64,000 nucleotides of DNA from Mycobacterium sp. JS623. Lineage in GTDB: Bacteria; Actinomycetota; Actinomycetes; Mycobacteriales; Mycobacteriaceae. The translations under genes were made by a program, and so were the position numbers. How positions within the stretch are numbered: position 1 is the first letter of the stretch; the number at the start of each line of letters is the position of its first letter. The notes beneath the pieces are model-generated. The model searched no databases. It worked only from the letters and a program-made list of their open reading frames with translations, and had not been told where the DNA came from. Below are positions 36,315 to 44,930 of this stretch, in pieces. The stretch spans positions 6,014,001-6,078,000 of the forward strand of contig NC_019966.1 of NCBI RefSeq assembly GCF_000328565.1, given 5' to 3'.

Positions 36315-37066
36315 CAGAGAACCGCGTGCTGGCCGAGGGCGTGCACAAGGCCTTCGGGGAAAATGAAGTGCTCAAAGGTGTTTCGTTCACGGTGCCGCAG
36401 GGCTCGGCGACGACGATCATCGGGCCTTCGGGCTCGGGGAAGACGACGCTGCTGCGGGCGCTCAACGCATTGGACGTGCCTGATGCAGGGGTGATCCGCG
36501 TCGGCGAGGTCGAACTGGACTTCTCCAAGCCGGTGGCCAAAGACCAGCTGCGTCGGTATCGCGCGCAGAGCGGCTTTGTCTTCCAGTCGCACAACCTGTT
36601 TCCGCACAAGACGGTGTTGCAGAACATCACCGAGGGCCCGATCTTCGTGCAGAAACGGCCGAAGGACGAGGCGGAAGCCGAAGCCGCCGAACTGCTGCAG
36701 CAGGTCGGCCTCGCCGAAAAGCGGGACCAGTACCCGTATCAACTGTCCGGTGGCCAGCAGCAGCGTGTCGGCATCGCCAGGGCGCTGGCGCTGAAGCCCA
36801 AGGTGGTGCTATTCGACGAGCCAACGTCGGCGCTGGATCCCGAACTCGTCGGTGAGGTGCTGTCCGTCATCAGGGATCTGGCCGTCGAGGGCTGGACGTT
36901 GGTGATCGTGACGCACGAAATCCAGTTCGCCAAGCAGGTTTCCGATCAGGTGCTGTTCACCGATCACGGGGTGATTCTGGAGCAGGGTCCGCCCGCCGAG
37001 GTGATCGGCAACCCCAAGGAAGAGCGCACCCGCCAGTTCCTGGACCGGATCCTCAACCCGCTGTAG
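36311..37066 (+). CDS. glnQ: Amino-acid ABC transporter ATP-binding protein (GlnQ-type)
   Basis: A 251-residue ABC ATPase: Walker A GPSGSGKTT, Q-loop, signature LSGGQQQRVGIARAL, Walker B VVLFDEPTSALDPEL and H-loop VTHE. It powers import through the fused binding protein/permease encoded upstream, whose stop overlaps its start (ATGA). Sequence and length match the polar amino-acid uptake class. Together the two genes form a complete importer. Confidence 0.94.
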   Translation: MTENRVLAEGVHKAFGENEVLKGVSFTVPQGSATTIIGPSGSGKTTLLRALNALDVPDAGVIRVGEVELDFSKPVAKDQLRRYRAQSGFVFQSHNLFPHKTVLQNITEGPIFVQKRPKDEAEAEAAELLQQVGLAEKRDQYPYQLSGGQQQRVGIARALALKPKVVLFDEPTSALDPELVGEVLSVIRDLAVEGWTLVIVTHEIQFAKQVSDQVLFTDHGVILEQGPPAEVIGNPKEERTRQFLDRILNPL

Positions 37067-37116
37067 CGATTTGTGTGCGTTTTGTTGCGCTCGGCAGTGA
37101 GCTCTTCTGGCATATG

Positions 37117-38328
37117 TCAGAGCTCCTTCTGGTCCCACGGTGAACCGTAGGCGGTCAGCAGCTCCAGGAACGGCACAGAATCGAAAGCCTCGGGTCCGAG
37201 CACGCCGCTGCCGCTCCACGTGCCGCTGGCCAGAAGTTCCAGCGCCACAACGGGATTGATGGCGGTTTGCCATACGACACACTGATGGCCGTACTCGGTC
37301 ATCGACCATTGATTGTCGACCACGTGGTACAGATACGTCGATCGCGGACTGCCGTCCTTGCCGGTGCCCGTCACCCATAGCCCGGCGCATGTCTTGCCGT
37401 GCATCTTGGGCCCTAGCGTGGCTGGATTCGGTAGGCAAGCCGCGACCACGTCACGCGGACTCACTTCCACGCCACCGACCGTGACCTTGTCGGTGCGATC
37501 GAGACCGAGCTTGTGCAGCGTTTTGAGTACGTCGATGAATTCTGCGCCGAGACCGTATTTGAAGGTCGCGCGTTTGCAGTTGACCCAGCGCGGCATCAGC
37601 AGGACTTCCTCGTGTTCGACGTTGACGCATTCGACGGGGCCGATGCCGTCGGGAAAGTCGAAAACCTCTGGCTCAGAAAATGGTTCGGTGGTGAACCAGC
37701 CGCGGTCCGCCTCCCAGATCACCGGCGGGTTGAGGCATTCCTCGATGGTGGTCCAGATCGAGAACGACGGCGCGAACTCGTAGCCGTCGACGGTGAGATT
37801 CGAGCCGTCGCGGGTGCCGAGCTCGTCGATGTCGGAGAATAAGTGATCGGCGGCGTATCGGGCGAACACATCGGAAAGGCCAGGCTCCACGCCTATCCCG
37901 ACGAGAGCGAGGCGGCCCGCGGCCTTCCACTGCTCCTCGACGGCGAACTGTTCGTCGCCGAGTTTGACGCCGGTGAGCTCATGCGGCCGGTCGGGATGGC
38001 GCTGCGACAGGCTCATCGCCATGTCCAAGTAGTCGGCGCCGCCGGCCAGGGCACCGTTGAAAATCGGCATCACGAATCGCGGATCAACGGCGTTCATGAC
38101 ATGGGTGATGCCGTGTTGGCCGACCACTGCCGCGACGTCGTCTGCCCATGTCGCATCGACTCGCGCCGCCGAGAACCGCTCGTCGCCAACGGCCTCCGCG
38201 GCTTGCTCGGCCCGTGACTCGTCGTAGTCGCTGACGACGATCTGCTCGAAGAAGTCCCTCCGGGCCGCAATCGCACAGAACGCCGAGCCGACGCCGCCGG
38301 CGCCCACTAACAGGATTCGCATGCGCAC
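37117..38328 (-). CDS. Saccharopine dehydrogenase-like (carboxynorspermidine dehydrogenase family) protein
   Basis: A 403-residue Rossmann enzyme. The nucleotide-binding loop is LLVGAGGVGSAFCAIAAR at the start, followed by DATWADDVAAVV and MNAVDPRFVMPIFNGALAGGADYLDMA, typical of the saccharopine reductase/LYS9-like superfamily. A large catalytic insert follows. It probably catalyses reversible reductive condensation of an amino acid with a keto or semialdehyde group, but the substrate is unknown. Convergent with the ABC transporter and not obviously in an operon. Confidence 0.85.
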   Translation of the reverse strand: MRMRILLVGAGGVGSAFCAIAARRDFFEQIVVSDYDESRAEQAAEAVGDERFSAARVDATWADDVAAVVGQHGITHVMNAVDPRFVMPIFNGALAGGADYLDMAMSLSQRHPDRPHELTGVKLGDEQFAVEEQWKAAGRLALVGIGVEPGLSDVFARYAADHLFSDIDELGTRDGSNLTVDGYEFAPSFSIWTTIEECLNPPVIWEADRGWFTTEPFSEPEVFDFPDGIGPVECVNVEHEEVLLMPRWVNCKRATFKYGLGAEFIDVLKTLHKLGLDRTDKVTVGGVEVSPRDVVAACLPNPATLGPKMHGKTCAGLWVTGTGKDGSPRSTYLYHVVDNQWSMTEYGHQCVVWQTAINPVVALELLASGTWSGSGVLGPEAFDSVPFLELLTAYGSPWDQKEL

Positions 38329-38412
38329 GACGGTATAGACAAGGCCGCCGAGATCGACGTTTTGGCGGGATTTGCTCGAACTTCCACGCCCGAACGTGAG
38401 CTTCGGCGTCGT

Positions 38413-39636
38413 CTAGATGGCGACCTCCAATGACGCCATTCCACGCAAGGTCACGTTCGGCTTGTATGCAGGTTCACCGACCAGCCGTGAACGCGGGAAG
38501 CGCTCGGTGACCTTCGTCAGTGCAACAGCGGCCTCCAGGCGTGCCAGCGGCGCGCCGAGACAGAAGTGCGGACCCTTGCCGAACGCCAGGTGGCGAATGT
38601 TCTCCCGATCGGGGTCGAACTCGGCTGGCCGATCGAATGCCGCGGGATCGTGGTGCGCCGCGGCCAACAGCAGCACCATCACGTCCCCCCTCGGGACGTC
38701 GGTGTCGCCAATTGTCATGTCGTCGGCAGCAATTCGGCCCATCAACTGGACCGGCGGGTCGTACCGCAACGTCTCCTCGACGACGGCTGAAACCCGTTGC
38801 GGGTCAGCGGCCAGCGCCTGCCAGTGCTCGGGATGCCGCAGCATCGCGAGAATGGCGTTGGCGATCAGGTTCACCGTCGTCTCATGTCCGGCAACCAGCA
38901 GCAGGTTGCACGTCGCGATGATCTCTTCTTCGGTCAGCTGATCGCCCGATTCCTCGACGTGGATCAACGCCGACATCAGGTCCTCCCCCGGATCGCTTCG
39001 CCTGCGCACGATCAGATCCCGCAGATAGCCGCGCAGCCACATCCCGGCCTCGACCATCTCGTCGAAACTTTCGTTGGCCTCACCGGTGAACGACAACACC
39101 GGATCCAGTGCCGCGGCCAGCAGCGCCGATGCCCGGCTGAACTGCGGCTCGTCCTCGATCGGTACGCCGAGCAGTCGGCAGATCACCGCGACGGGCAGCG
39201 GATAAGCCAGATCGTTGATGACCTCGAAGCGCTCGGCGGCTGCGACCTTGTCCAGTAGCGAGTCGACCATCTCGGTGATGCTCGGCTCCAGGGCCTTGAC
39301 GACCTTCGGCGCGAAGGCCTTGCTCACCAGCTTGCGCAGCCGCGTGTGGTCAGGCGGGTCGAGGAACAGAAATCCCGGCGGACCAATGGGGCGGGCCTCG
39401 GCGCCCGCGGCGATCTCGCGCTGTGCGGCGGTTGACTTGAGCCGGTCGCTGGCCGACGACGGATGGCGCAGCACCTCGTCACAGTCGGCAAACGACGAGA
39501 ACACATTCAGCGTCATGTGCGGCAGTTGCAGGGGCCCGCGCTCGCGGATCCGTTCATAGGCGGGGTACGGGTTGGCCCGGTTCGACCGGTCGAGCAGCTG
39601 CAGCAGCAGGGCCTGTGGATCCGCGGTAGCGGTCAT
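38413..39636 (-). CDS. Cytochrome P450
   Basis: A 407-residue P450 distinct from the one near 4 kb. Motifs are the I-helix LVAGHETTVN, K-helix EETLRYD, haem loop FGKGPHFCLGAPLAR, and the N-terminal LLDRSNRANPYPAYERIRE, common in the CYP107/CYP109-like groups. The gene begins 4 nt after the tgt stop on the same strand, so the two are probably co-transcribed although their functions appear unrelated. Redox partners are not nearby. Confidence 0.93.
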   Translation of the reverse strand: MTATADPQALLLQLLDRSNRANPYPAYERIRERGPLQLPHMTLNVFSSFADCDEVLRHPSSASDRLKSTAAQREIAAGAEARPIGPPGFLFLDPPDHTRLRKLVSKAFAPKVVKALEPSITEMVDSLLDKVAAAERFEVINDLAYPLPVAVICRLLGVPIEDEPQFSRASALLAAALDPVLSFTGEANESFDEMVEAGMWLRGYLRDLIVRRRSDPGEDLMSALIHVEESGDQLTEEEIIATCNLLLVAGHETTVNLIANAILAMLRHPEHWQALAADPQRVSAVVEETLRYDPPVQLMGRIAADDMTIGDTDVPRGDVMVLLLAAAHHDPAAFDRPAEFDPDRENIRHLAFGKGPHFCLGAPLARLEAAVALTKVTERFPRSRLVGEPAYKPNVTLRGMASLEVAI

Positions 39637-39640
39637 CTAT

Positions 39641-40906
39641 TTATTGTGCACGCGTCGAGTAGTACTGGCCCAGAACGTGTGCGCGGAGTTCGTCGAACTC
39701 GCCGGTGCGGATCGCCGCGCGAATCTGGTCGACGAGCCGGATGACAAAGCGCTCGTTGTGGATGGTGGCGAGCGTCTTCGCCAGGAGTTCTTTCGCCTTG
39801 AACAGATGGTTCAGGTAGGCGCGGGTGTAGTGGGCGCAGGTATAGCAGTCGCAGTCGGCGTCGATGGGGCTGAAGTCACGCCGGTACCGCGAATTGGTGA
39901 TGTTGAAGCGGCCGGTCGGCCCGTAGACCGCGGCGTTGCGCGCGACCCTCGACGGCGATACGCAGTCGAAAGTGTCGGCGCCCGCCGCGACCGCGTCGAA
40001 CAGATCGTCGGGCTCGCTGATGCCCAGCAGGTGGCGGGGCTTGTCCGCGGGCAGTTCACTGCTGACCCAGCCGACGATCGTCGCCAGGTTCTGCTTCTCC
40101 AGTGCGCCGCCGATGCCGTAGCCGTCGAACCCGCGCCCGTCCTCATCGACGATGGTCGTCAGTCCCCGGGTGGCCTGCCTGCGCAGGTCCTCGTACTGGG
40201 CGCCCTGCACCACGCCGAACAACGCCTGCGCCGGCTTTGACGGGTGCAGCGCAGTCAACCGGCGGTGCTCGACCAGACAGCGCACCGCCCAGTCGTGGGT
40301 GCGCTTCACCGACTCTTCCTGGTAGGCGCGGGTATTGACCAGCGTGGTCAGCTCGTCGAAGGCGAAGATGACGTCAGCGCCGAGCTTATGCTGAATGCCG
40401 ATCGACACCTCGGGGGTGAAGCGGTGTGTGGACCCGTCGAGATGCGAGCGGAATGTGACTCCGTCGTCGTCGACATGGGCCAGCCGCTCCTTGCCCTCGG
40501 CGATGACGTCGTCGGCCTGCACCCGTTCGGTGTCCATCGCCAGCACCTTCTTGAAGCCGGCACCCAGCGACAACACCTGGAACCCGCCGCTATCGGTGAA
40601 CGTCGGCCCGTGCCAGTTCATGAACGCGCCAAGGCCACCTGCCTCCTCGACGATGTCGGGGCCAGGCTGCAGATACAGGTGGTAGGCGTTGGCCAGAACC
40701 GCTTGCGCGCCAAGGTCTTTCATGGTTTCGGGCAGGACGGCCTTGACGGTGGCCTGGGTGCCGACGGCGATGAACGCCGGCGTATGGATGTCGCCGTGGG
40801 GAGTGCGGATGATGCCGGCGCGACCGAGTCGTCCGGGCAATTCGGCGTCAACGCTGAAGAACGACGCCGACGAGTCTCTCGGACGAGGAGTATTCGGCAC
40901 GGTCAC
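39641..40906 (-). CDS. tgt: tRNA-guanine transglycosylase
   Basis: A 421-residue enzyme that exchanges guanine 34 in GUN-anticodon tRNAs for queuine or a Q precursor. Conserved features are PAFIAVGTQATVKAV, TDSGGFQVLSLG (catalytic Asp), FAFDELTT and the zinc site CDCYTCAHYTRAYLNHL followed by the His. GTG 40906 opens the frame only 17 nt from the divergent lipoprotein start, so its leader is very short or the true start is a little further in. GluQ at 34 kb uses the same modification. Confidence 0.95.
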   Translation of the reverse strand: MTVPNTPRPRDSSASFFSVDAELPGRLGRAGIIRTPHGDIHTPAFIAVGTQATVKAVLPETMKDLGAQAVLANAYHLYLQPGPDIVEEAGGLGAFMNWHGPTFTDSGGFQVLSLGAGFKKVLAMDTERVQADDVIAEGKERLAHVDDDGVTFRSHLDGSTHRFTPEVSIGIQHKLGADVIFAFDELTTLVNTRAYQEESVKRTHDWAVRCLVEHRRLTALHPSKPAQALFGVVQGAQYEDLRRQATRGLTTIVDEDGRGFDGYGIGGALEKQNLATIVGWVSSELPADKPRHLLGISEPDDLFDAVAAGADTFDCVSPSRVARNAAVYGPTGRFNITNSRYRRDFSPIDADCDCYTCAHYTRAYLNHLFKAKELLAKTLATIHNERFVIRLVDQIRAAIRTGEFDELRAHVLGQYYSTRAQ

Positions 40907-40910
40907 GTCG

Positions 40911-40923
40911 TAGATTTTGCACT
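40911..40923 (+). promoter_or_regulatory. Leaderless-type promoter for the LpqH-like gene
   Basis: TAGATT, a TANNNT-type -10 hexamer, ends 7 nt before GTG 40924, the spacing expected when transcription starts at or just before the start codon. No Shine-Dalgarno is present. The divergent tgt start is at 40906. Confidence 0.45.
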
Positions 40924-41355
40924 GTGAGAATCGCGTGGGTAGCCGCCGCAGTGACGCTGGCCGTCGCCGGGTGTTCGTCGGGGCCGCCGGACTACAAGCC
41001 CGGGCCGGGCACGCTCGTCGCTGGCACCGCGCAGGTCACCGTCAACGGCCAGAATGTCGGCACCACCGAGGCGGTGCAATGCACGCCTGCGGGCTCGCTG
41101 ACCACCATCACCACCGGCGATCAGGCGTCGGGAGTGACCGCGCTGATCTCCAACAAGGACGAGCTGGCCGCCGATGCCGTCAGCCTCAACAACGTCGGCG
41201 GCTTCACCGGTAGCTACAACAGAGGCCTCGGCGAGGATGCGAAGGTCACGATGACCGGCAGGACCTACGACATCACCGGGGCGGCCGTCGGCTTCGCCAC
41301 CGCCAATCCCAGCTTCAGGACGACAGGCACGTTCGCGATCAAGGTCGCCTGCTAG
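40924..41355 (+). CDS. LpqH-like (19 kDa antigen family) lipoprotein
   Basis: A 143-residue lipoprotein: signal MRIAWVAAAVTLAVAGC with lipobox VAGC at Cys 17, then a beta-rich LpqH-type domain (TAQVTVNGQNVGTTEAVQC, ending TGTFAIKVAC) with two conserved Cys after the lipidated one. Members are surface lipoproteins, often glycosylated and recognised by host TLR2; their physiological ligand is unsettled. A second relative lies at 42.4 kb. The GTG start is probably leaderless. Confidence 0.9.
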   Translation: MRIAWVAAAVTLAVAGCSSGPPDYKPGPGTLVAGTAQVTVNGQNVGTTEAVQCTPAGSLTTITTGDQASGVTALISNKDELAADAVSLNNVGGFTGSYNRGLGEDAKVTMTGRTYDITGAAVGFATANPSFRTTGTFAIKVAC

Positions 41356-42257
41356 CGCGCGAGGAATCGGACAATCGCCTCTGCGAGCTCCACGCCGGCG
41401 TCTTCCTGCAGGAAGTGCCCGGCGTTCGCGATGACGGGGTGGTCGATGCCCTGCGCGCCGCGCATCTGGCTCGAGAAGATGGGCGCCATCGCGCCGGTGA
41501 TCGGGTCGCTGTCGCTGAATGCCACGAGCATTGGGGTTGTGCTGTCGCACAACGCTTTCCACGCAGCGCGGTTGGCCTCCGTCGCCGGGTCCTCCGGTGA
41601 GGTGGGCACGAGCCCCGGCATCGCCCGCGGGCCGACGCAATAGGAGTCGTCGGGGAACGGCGCACTGTAGGCCGCGCGGATTGCGCCGGTAAACGGGCGC
41701 GCGCAGCCGGCCTCGACCCAGCGGCCAACGTCTAGCTGGGATGCGCCCTGGATCGCCTTGCGGAAGTTCCACCACACCTCGGGCATTGGATGATCGCCCG
41801 TGGGCAGTCCTGTGTTGGCGACGACGATGCGCGCGAACCGATCCGGATTTTCCGCGGCGATCCGTAACCCGATCAGCCCACCCCAGTCCTGCCCGACGAG
41901 CGTGACGTGCTGCAGGTCGAGCACGTCGAACGCGACAGCGCGCATCCACTCGACATGCCGGGCATACGCGTGGTCCCCGATCCGGGTGGGCTTGTCGGAC
42001 CTGCCGAAACCGACCAGGTCCGGACAAATGACCCGATAACCGGCGGCGGCCAAGACCGGCATCATCTTCCGATAGAGAAACGACCATGACGGCTCGCCGT
42101 GCAGCATCAGCACCGGATTACCTTCGGCGGGACCGACTTCCACCCATGCCACCCGCAATTGCCCGCCGTCGCCGTCGTCGACTTCGCAATACTTTGCGGG
42201 ATAAGGGAATTCAGGCAGATTGGCAAAGCGTTCGTCCGGGGTGCGCAAAGTCTGCAT
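41352..42257 (-). CDS. Haloalkane dehalogenase (HLD-I, Rv2296/DmbB-like)
   Basis: A 301-residue alpha/beta hydrolase that replaces halide on haloalkanes by hydroxyl. The halide-stabilising loop is HGEPSWSFLYRKM, the nucleophile Asp is in VGQDWGGLIG, and the catalytic His is in NAGHFLQED with the Asp earlier in FSDSDPIT. The N-terminus RTPDERFANLPEFPYP is characteristic of the DhlA/DmbB group. No dehalogenation pathway genes are nearby, and natural substrates in mycobacteria are unclear. It overlaps the convergent lipoprotein gene by 4 nt. Confidence 0.92.
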   Translation of the reverse strand: MQTLRTPDERFANLPEFPYPAKYCEVDDGDGGQLRVAWVEVGPAEGNPVLMLHGEPSWSFLYRKMMPVLAAAGYRVICPDLVGFGRSDKPTRIGDHAYARHVEWMRAVAFDVLDLQHVTLVGQDWGGLIGLRIAAENPDRFARIVVANTGLPTGDHPMPEVWWNFRKAIQGASQLDVGRWVEAGCARPFTGAIRAAYSAPFPDDSYCVGPRAMPGLVPTSPEDPATEANRAAWKALCDSTTPMLVAFSDSDPITGAMAPIFSSQMRGAQGIDHPVIANAGHFLQEDAGVELAEAIVRFLAR

Positions 42258-42440
42258 GCGAACGAACCTACCGAATGTGCCTAGTGCGATGCCGCCGTAC
42301 CCATCAAGCCCAGATAACGATCAGTCGGTGCGCAGGCAAATTTTTCGCCAAATCGCCATATCCGCCGTGAACGGGCCACCCATACTGGCCGGGATGATCC
42401 GCTGATCTTGTCGGATCACGACAACAAAAGGAGAACAGTC

Positions 42441-42902
42441 GTGAAGCGTGGGTTCGTGGTCGCCGTAGGCGGCGCGGCGATTGTCATTGCCGGTCTTTCC
42501 GGCTGTGGTTCGGGTGAGAAGAAGTCCGAGACAAGCGGCCAGACGTCCTCGGCGGCGTCAGCGCAAGGCAAGACCACCGTCACGATCGATGGACAGGATC
42601 AGAAGGTCCAGGGCACAGTCGTGTGCAGCTCAATGGGCGGAAACATGAACATCGCGATCGGCGACGCCGCGACAGGCATCGCGGCCGTGGTGAGCGATGA
42701 CGGCAAGACCGTACAGTCGGTCGGTTTGGGCAACGTCAACGGTGTGACGCTCGGCTATCAGGCCGGTACCGGCCAGGGCGACGCGAAGGCCGAAAAAGAC
42801 GGCAAGACGTGGAAGATTTCAGGCACCGCGACCGGCGTTGACATGGCCAACCCCATGCAACCGATGAACAAGCCGTTCGCGATTGAGGTTTCCTGCCCGT
42901 AG
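42441..42902 (+). CDS. lpqH: LpqH (19 kDa lipoprotein antigen) family lipoprotein
   Basis: A 153-residue lipoprotein with signal [22 protein letters not shown], a Ser/Thr/Gln-rich linker that could be glycosylated ([15 protein letters not shown]), and the LpqH beta domain ([17 protein letters not shown] to [10 protein letters not shown]) with its disulfide pair. GTG 42441 is chosen because GGAG lies 8-10 nt upstream; the frame runs further upstream without signal character. It ends just before a strong bidirectional terminator. It is a closer match to LpqH (Rv3763) than the lipoprotein at 40.9 kb. Confidence 0.88.
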   Translation: MKRGFVVAVGGAAIVIAGLSGCGSGEKKSETSGQTSSAASAQGKTTVTIDGQDQKVQGTVVCSSMGGNMNIAIGDAATGIAAVVSDDGKTVQSVGLGNVNGVTLGYQAGTGQGDAKAEKDGKTWKISGTATGVDMANPMQPMNKPFAIEVSCP

Positions 42903-42911
42903 CCCCCCATT

Positions 42912-42952
42912 ACGACATCGGCGGCGTCCGGAAAGGGCGCCGCCGTTGTCGT
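42912..42952. terminator. Bidirectional terminator hairpin
   Basis: The arms 42912-42926 and 42938-42952 pair at 14 of 15 positions (ACGACA...GGCGGCG with CGCCGCC...TGTCGT) around an 11-nt loop. It lies between two convergent genes and can serve both. Confidence 0.8.
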
Positions 42953-42960
42953 GAGAAGAA

Positions 42961-43302
42961 TCAGGCAGGAAGCTTGTACCCGGCCGCCGACTGCCGCAGT
43001 TGCCAGATCTGCGCCGGGCAGAGCTCGTTGACGGCCTGATTGATCAGGTAGGCGCCCTGGTAGTAGTCGGAGGTGTTGAAGTCGGCCTTGACCTCCTCGA
43101 CCAGTTGCGCGTAGCTCATCTTGGCGGCGACTCGGTCGCAGATGCTGTTGCCGTAGCCGATCGCGGCGTCGGCGTTGGGGAAGTTGTATCCGGGGCGCAC
43201 ATGCACGTTGACGAGGTAGGCCACCACGTCGGCGTTGGCGGGCGGGGCCATCGCGACGGTCGAGAACAGGCCCACGAACAGCGCGACAGCCAGCGACTTC
43301 AT
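42961..43302 (-). CDS. DUF732-type secreted protein
   Basis: A 113-residue exported protein. The signal peptide (about 1-24) ends at PANADVV, and the mature domain has the DUF732 pattern: YLVNVHVRPGYNFPNADAAIGYGNSIC, a second Cys near the C-terminus (ELCPAQ) for a disulfide, and helices between. The family is numerous in mycobacteria; its function is unknown. ATG 43302 gives a normal signal peptide, while the longer open frame upstream is the divergent gene read backwards. Confidence 0.85.
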   Translation of the reverse strand: MKSLAVALFVGLFSTVAMAPPANADVVAYLVNVHVRPGYNFPNADAAIGYGNSICDRVAAKMSYAQLVEEVKADFNTSDYYQGAYLINQAVNELCPAQIWQLRQSAAGYKLPA

Positions 43303-43357
43303 GAGTAGTGAGCCTAATGCGCACCCAGTGTGTGCGCAGGGACCTACGCTATGGCCC

Positions 43358-43732
43358 ATGAAACTCATGGCTGCACTGGCGTTGGGTTGTGGATTCATCG
43401 TGGCACCGATGGTGACGGCGACAAGCGCGTCGGCGTATCCGGTGTCCTGTGACGGCACCGCCCCCGCATGCGTGCCGTACATCGAGCGGGGCGCCACCCT
43501 GGGTGACGCCTGCGTGCAGAACACCCGGTACAACCTGGCGCTCGACTCGTCGGGTGGCACGCTGGCATGCAGTGCCAAGGGCCAATGGATCGCGTCGCCG
43601 CCGCTGGTCGGTATTCGCACCGACCGCGCCGTGTGCGGCGAGGACAAGGGCGTAGCGCTGACAGCCGACGGCATCACGATGAGCTGCATCGGCGGCGCAT
43701 GGTCACCCGACTACCGGGTGCCCTTCGCCTGA
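43358..43732 (+). CDS. Small secreted Cys-rich protein
   Basis: A 124-residue exported protein: signal MKLMAALALGCGFIVAPMV ending TSASAYP, then a compact domain with six Cys (SCDG, PACVPY, DACVQN, LACSAKG, AVCGED, MSCIGG) that probably form three disulfides. The family is common in mycobacteria and lacks an assigned function. Divergent from the DUF732 gene by 55 nt. It is the last core-genome gene before the attachment-site remnant. Confidence 0.78.
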   Translation: MKLMAALALGCGFIVAPMVTATSASAYPVSCDGTAPACVPYIERGATLGDACVQNTRYNLALDSSGGTLACSAKGQWIASPPLVGIRTDRAVCGEDKGVALTADGITMSCIGGAWSPDYRVPFA

Positions 43733-43817
43733 GCGGCTTCAAATCGCCGAAACTGCGGTCAGATCGCGATCTCGACGGAAGTTACGATCTGCCGGCAGTC
43801 TCGGCGAAGAGAAATGG

Positions 43818-43842
43818 CGGTGGCGGAGGGATTTGAACCCTA
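43818..43842 (-). mobile_element. Attachment-site remnant: 3' end of a tRNA gene
   Basis: On the minus strand the sequence AGGGTTCAAATCCCT followed by CCGCCACCG has the T-arm and 3' acceptor strand of a tRNA whose 5' acceptor would be GGTGGCG. No matching 5' half exists upstream on that strand; unrelated sequence starts right after the T-arm. This is what integration at a tRNA 3' end leaves on the distal side, with the intact tRNA expected beyond the window's right edge. Confidence 0.7.
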
Positions 43843-44139
43843 TTCAGCTACCTGATCAGGGCGTCGATAGTGGCTCTAGCTGCGAAGAAACGTAACAGAG
43901 GTTCACTTCAGTTAACTGTAACTGTGGCCAAATTGTGGCCACGGCGTGGCCACAAGCCGATCGCCGCGAAGGACGGATGCTCCCCGCACCATCCTCACCA
44001 CAGGTCCGGCCGCCAGCAAACCCAACGCGAGATCGGACAGGAGTTGCGGTGGCATAGGTCCTCGCGCTTCGGCCACCGGTCGGTTTGCGAGGAATGCGGG
44101 TCCGGGAGGTCCCGCTGCGCCTGCGTTGCCTCGCCGCGC
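43843..44139. other. Degenerate region between attachment remnant and excisionase-like gene
   Basis: About 300 bp where an integrase gene would be expected by comparison with other actinobacterial elements (xis then int then att). Only short frames cross it on both strands, none with recombinase motifs (no R..HxxR..Y). A minus-strand frame begins at an ATGA overlap with the HTH gene stop and runs to 43856, but its composition is Arg/Ser-rich and not family-like. I read it as decayed or non-coding. Confidence 0.5.
43924..43952 (+). repeat. Three GTGGCCA iterons at 11-bp spacing
   Basis: GTGGCCA occurs at 43924, 43935 and 43946, one helical turn apart, about 85-110 bp from the tRNA remnant. 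Phased short repeats near an attachment site are typical arm-type or excisionase-binding sites. A CAGTTAACTG palindrome lies just before (43909-43918). Confidence 0.6.
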
Positions 44140-44889
44140 TCATCGCGCCTCGTTTAGCCATTTCTCTACATCCGCACGGCGGTACATCACATGCCTGCCA
44201 AGCTTGAACGACGCAGGGCCGCGCTCTCCCAGGGCGCGCCAGTAGCGCAACGTGCTCGTCTTGATCCGCGTCATCTCGGCTACGTCGGCGACGGTGAGAA
44301 GTTCGCTATCCTGTCGCCCTGCGGATCCCGTCGGGGCCGGACCCGGCGGTCTCTTCTGCCGGTGTGCGAGAAGGCTTTCGGCGATGGATAGCAGTGCGTA
44401 AGTGCTCGCAAGCTTCCAGGGTGATGCGCGGGCTGGCTCGATCCGGCCTGCAGCCTCTACCGCCTTCTCATACCAGCCGGTCGTTCTCGATGTCGATTCT
44501 GACGGTGCATTCCTGTTACTGCGCAAGGGTTCTGTCCGTCCGTCGACTCCTGCGAGCCACTGCTCTAGGTCCTTTCGCCGGTACAGCGTCCGGGTGCCTG
44601 CCTTGATCGTCTTCGGTCCCTGATCGGTTTGACGCCAATAGCTCAGGGTGTGCACTGACAGCCCCGTCAGCTGTGCCACTTCAGCAGGCGTCAGGTTGTC
44701 CTTGCCCAGCGGAACGCGGGCGTCGGCGCCCTCAACAAACTTTGGGCAATCGCACTCGGGGGCCGCGCAGGACGAGCCGCCGGGGCGTCCTCCCCCACCG
44801 CCGTGGTGAACGCTGGCGAAGTGCCCGCACTTGCCGCAACGGGCCATCGCTCTGATCGAGCCGGGGCTGTCGCCCACTACCTCCGGCAC
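44140..44889 (-). CDS. Double HTH_17/excisionase-type DNA-binding protein with N-terminal Cys cluster
   Basis: A 249-residue protein with two MerR/excisionase-type winged helices: about 66-112 (LTPAEVAQLTGLSVHTLSYW, TLYRRKDLEQWL) and about 196-249 (LTVADVAEMTRIKTSTLRYW, VMYRRADVEKWLNEAR). They are joined by a linker of about 80 residues with a predicted helix. The N-terminus has Cys/His pairs (CGKCGHFASVHH, CAAPECDC) that could bind zinc. Two such domains in one chain suit binding to repeated sites such as the nearby iterons. GTG 44889 is used; ATG 44847 is an alternative. An excision or transfer regulator is most likely. Confidence 0.7.
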   Translation of the reverse strand: MPEVVGDSPGSIRAMARCGKCGHFASVHHGGGGGRPGGSSCAAPECDCPKFVEGADARVPLGKDNLTPAEVAQLTGLSVHTLSYWRQTDQGPKTIKAGTRTLYRRKDLEQWLAGVDGRTEPLRSNRNAPSESTSRTTGWYEKAVEAAGRIEPARASPWKLASTYALLSIAESLLAHRQKRPPGPAPTGSAGRQDSELLTVADVAEMTRIKTSTLRYWRALGERGPASFKLGRHVMYRRADVEKWLNEAR

Positions 44890-44930
44890 TTCCGCGTTGT
44901 TGCCACGGCTTCATTCTCCGCTCGGAGCAG

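Noticed and set aside
43818..43890. Complete tRNA gene on the minus strand
   Set aside because: The T-arm and acceptor are present but no D-arm, anticodon arm or matching 5' acceptor strand follows.
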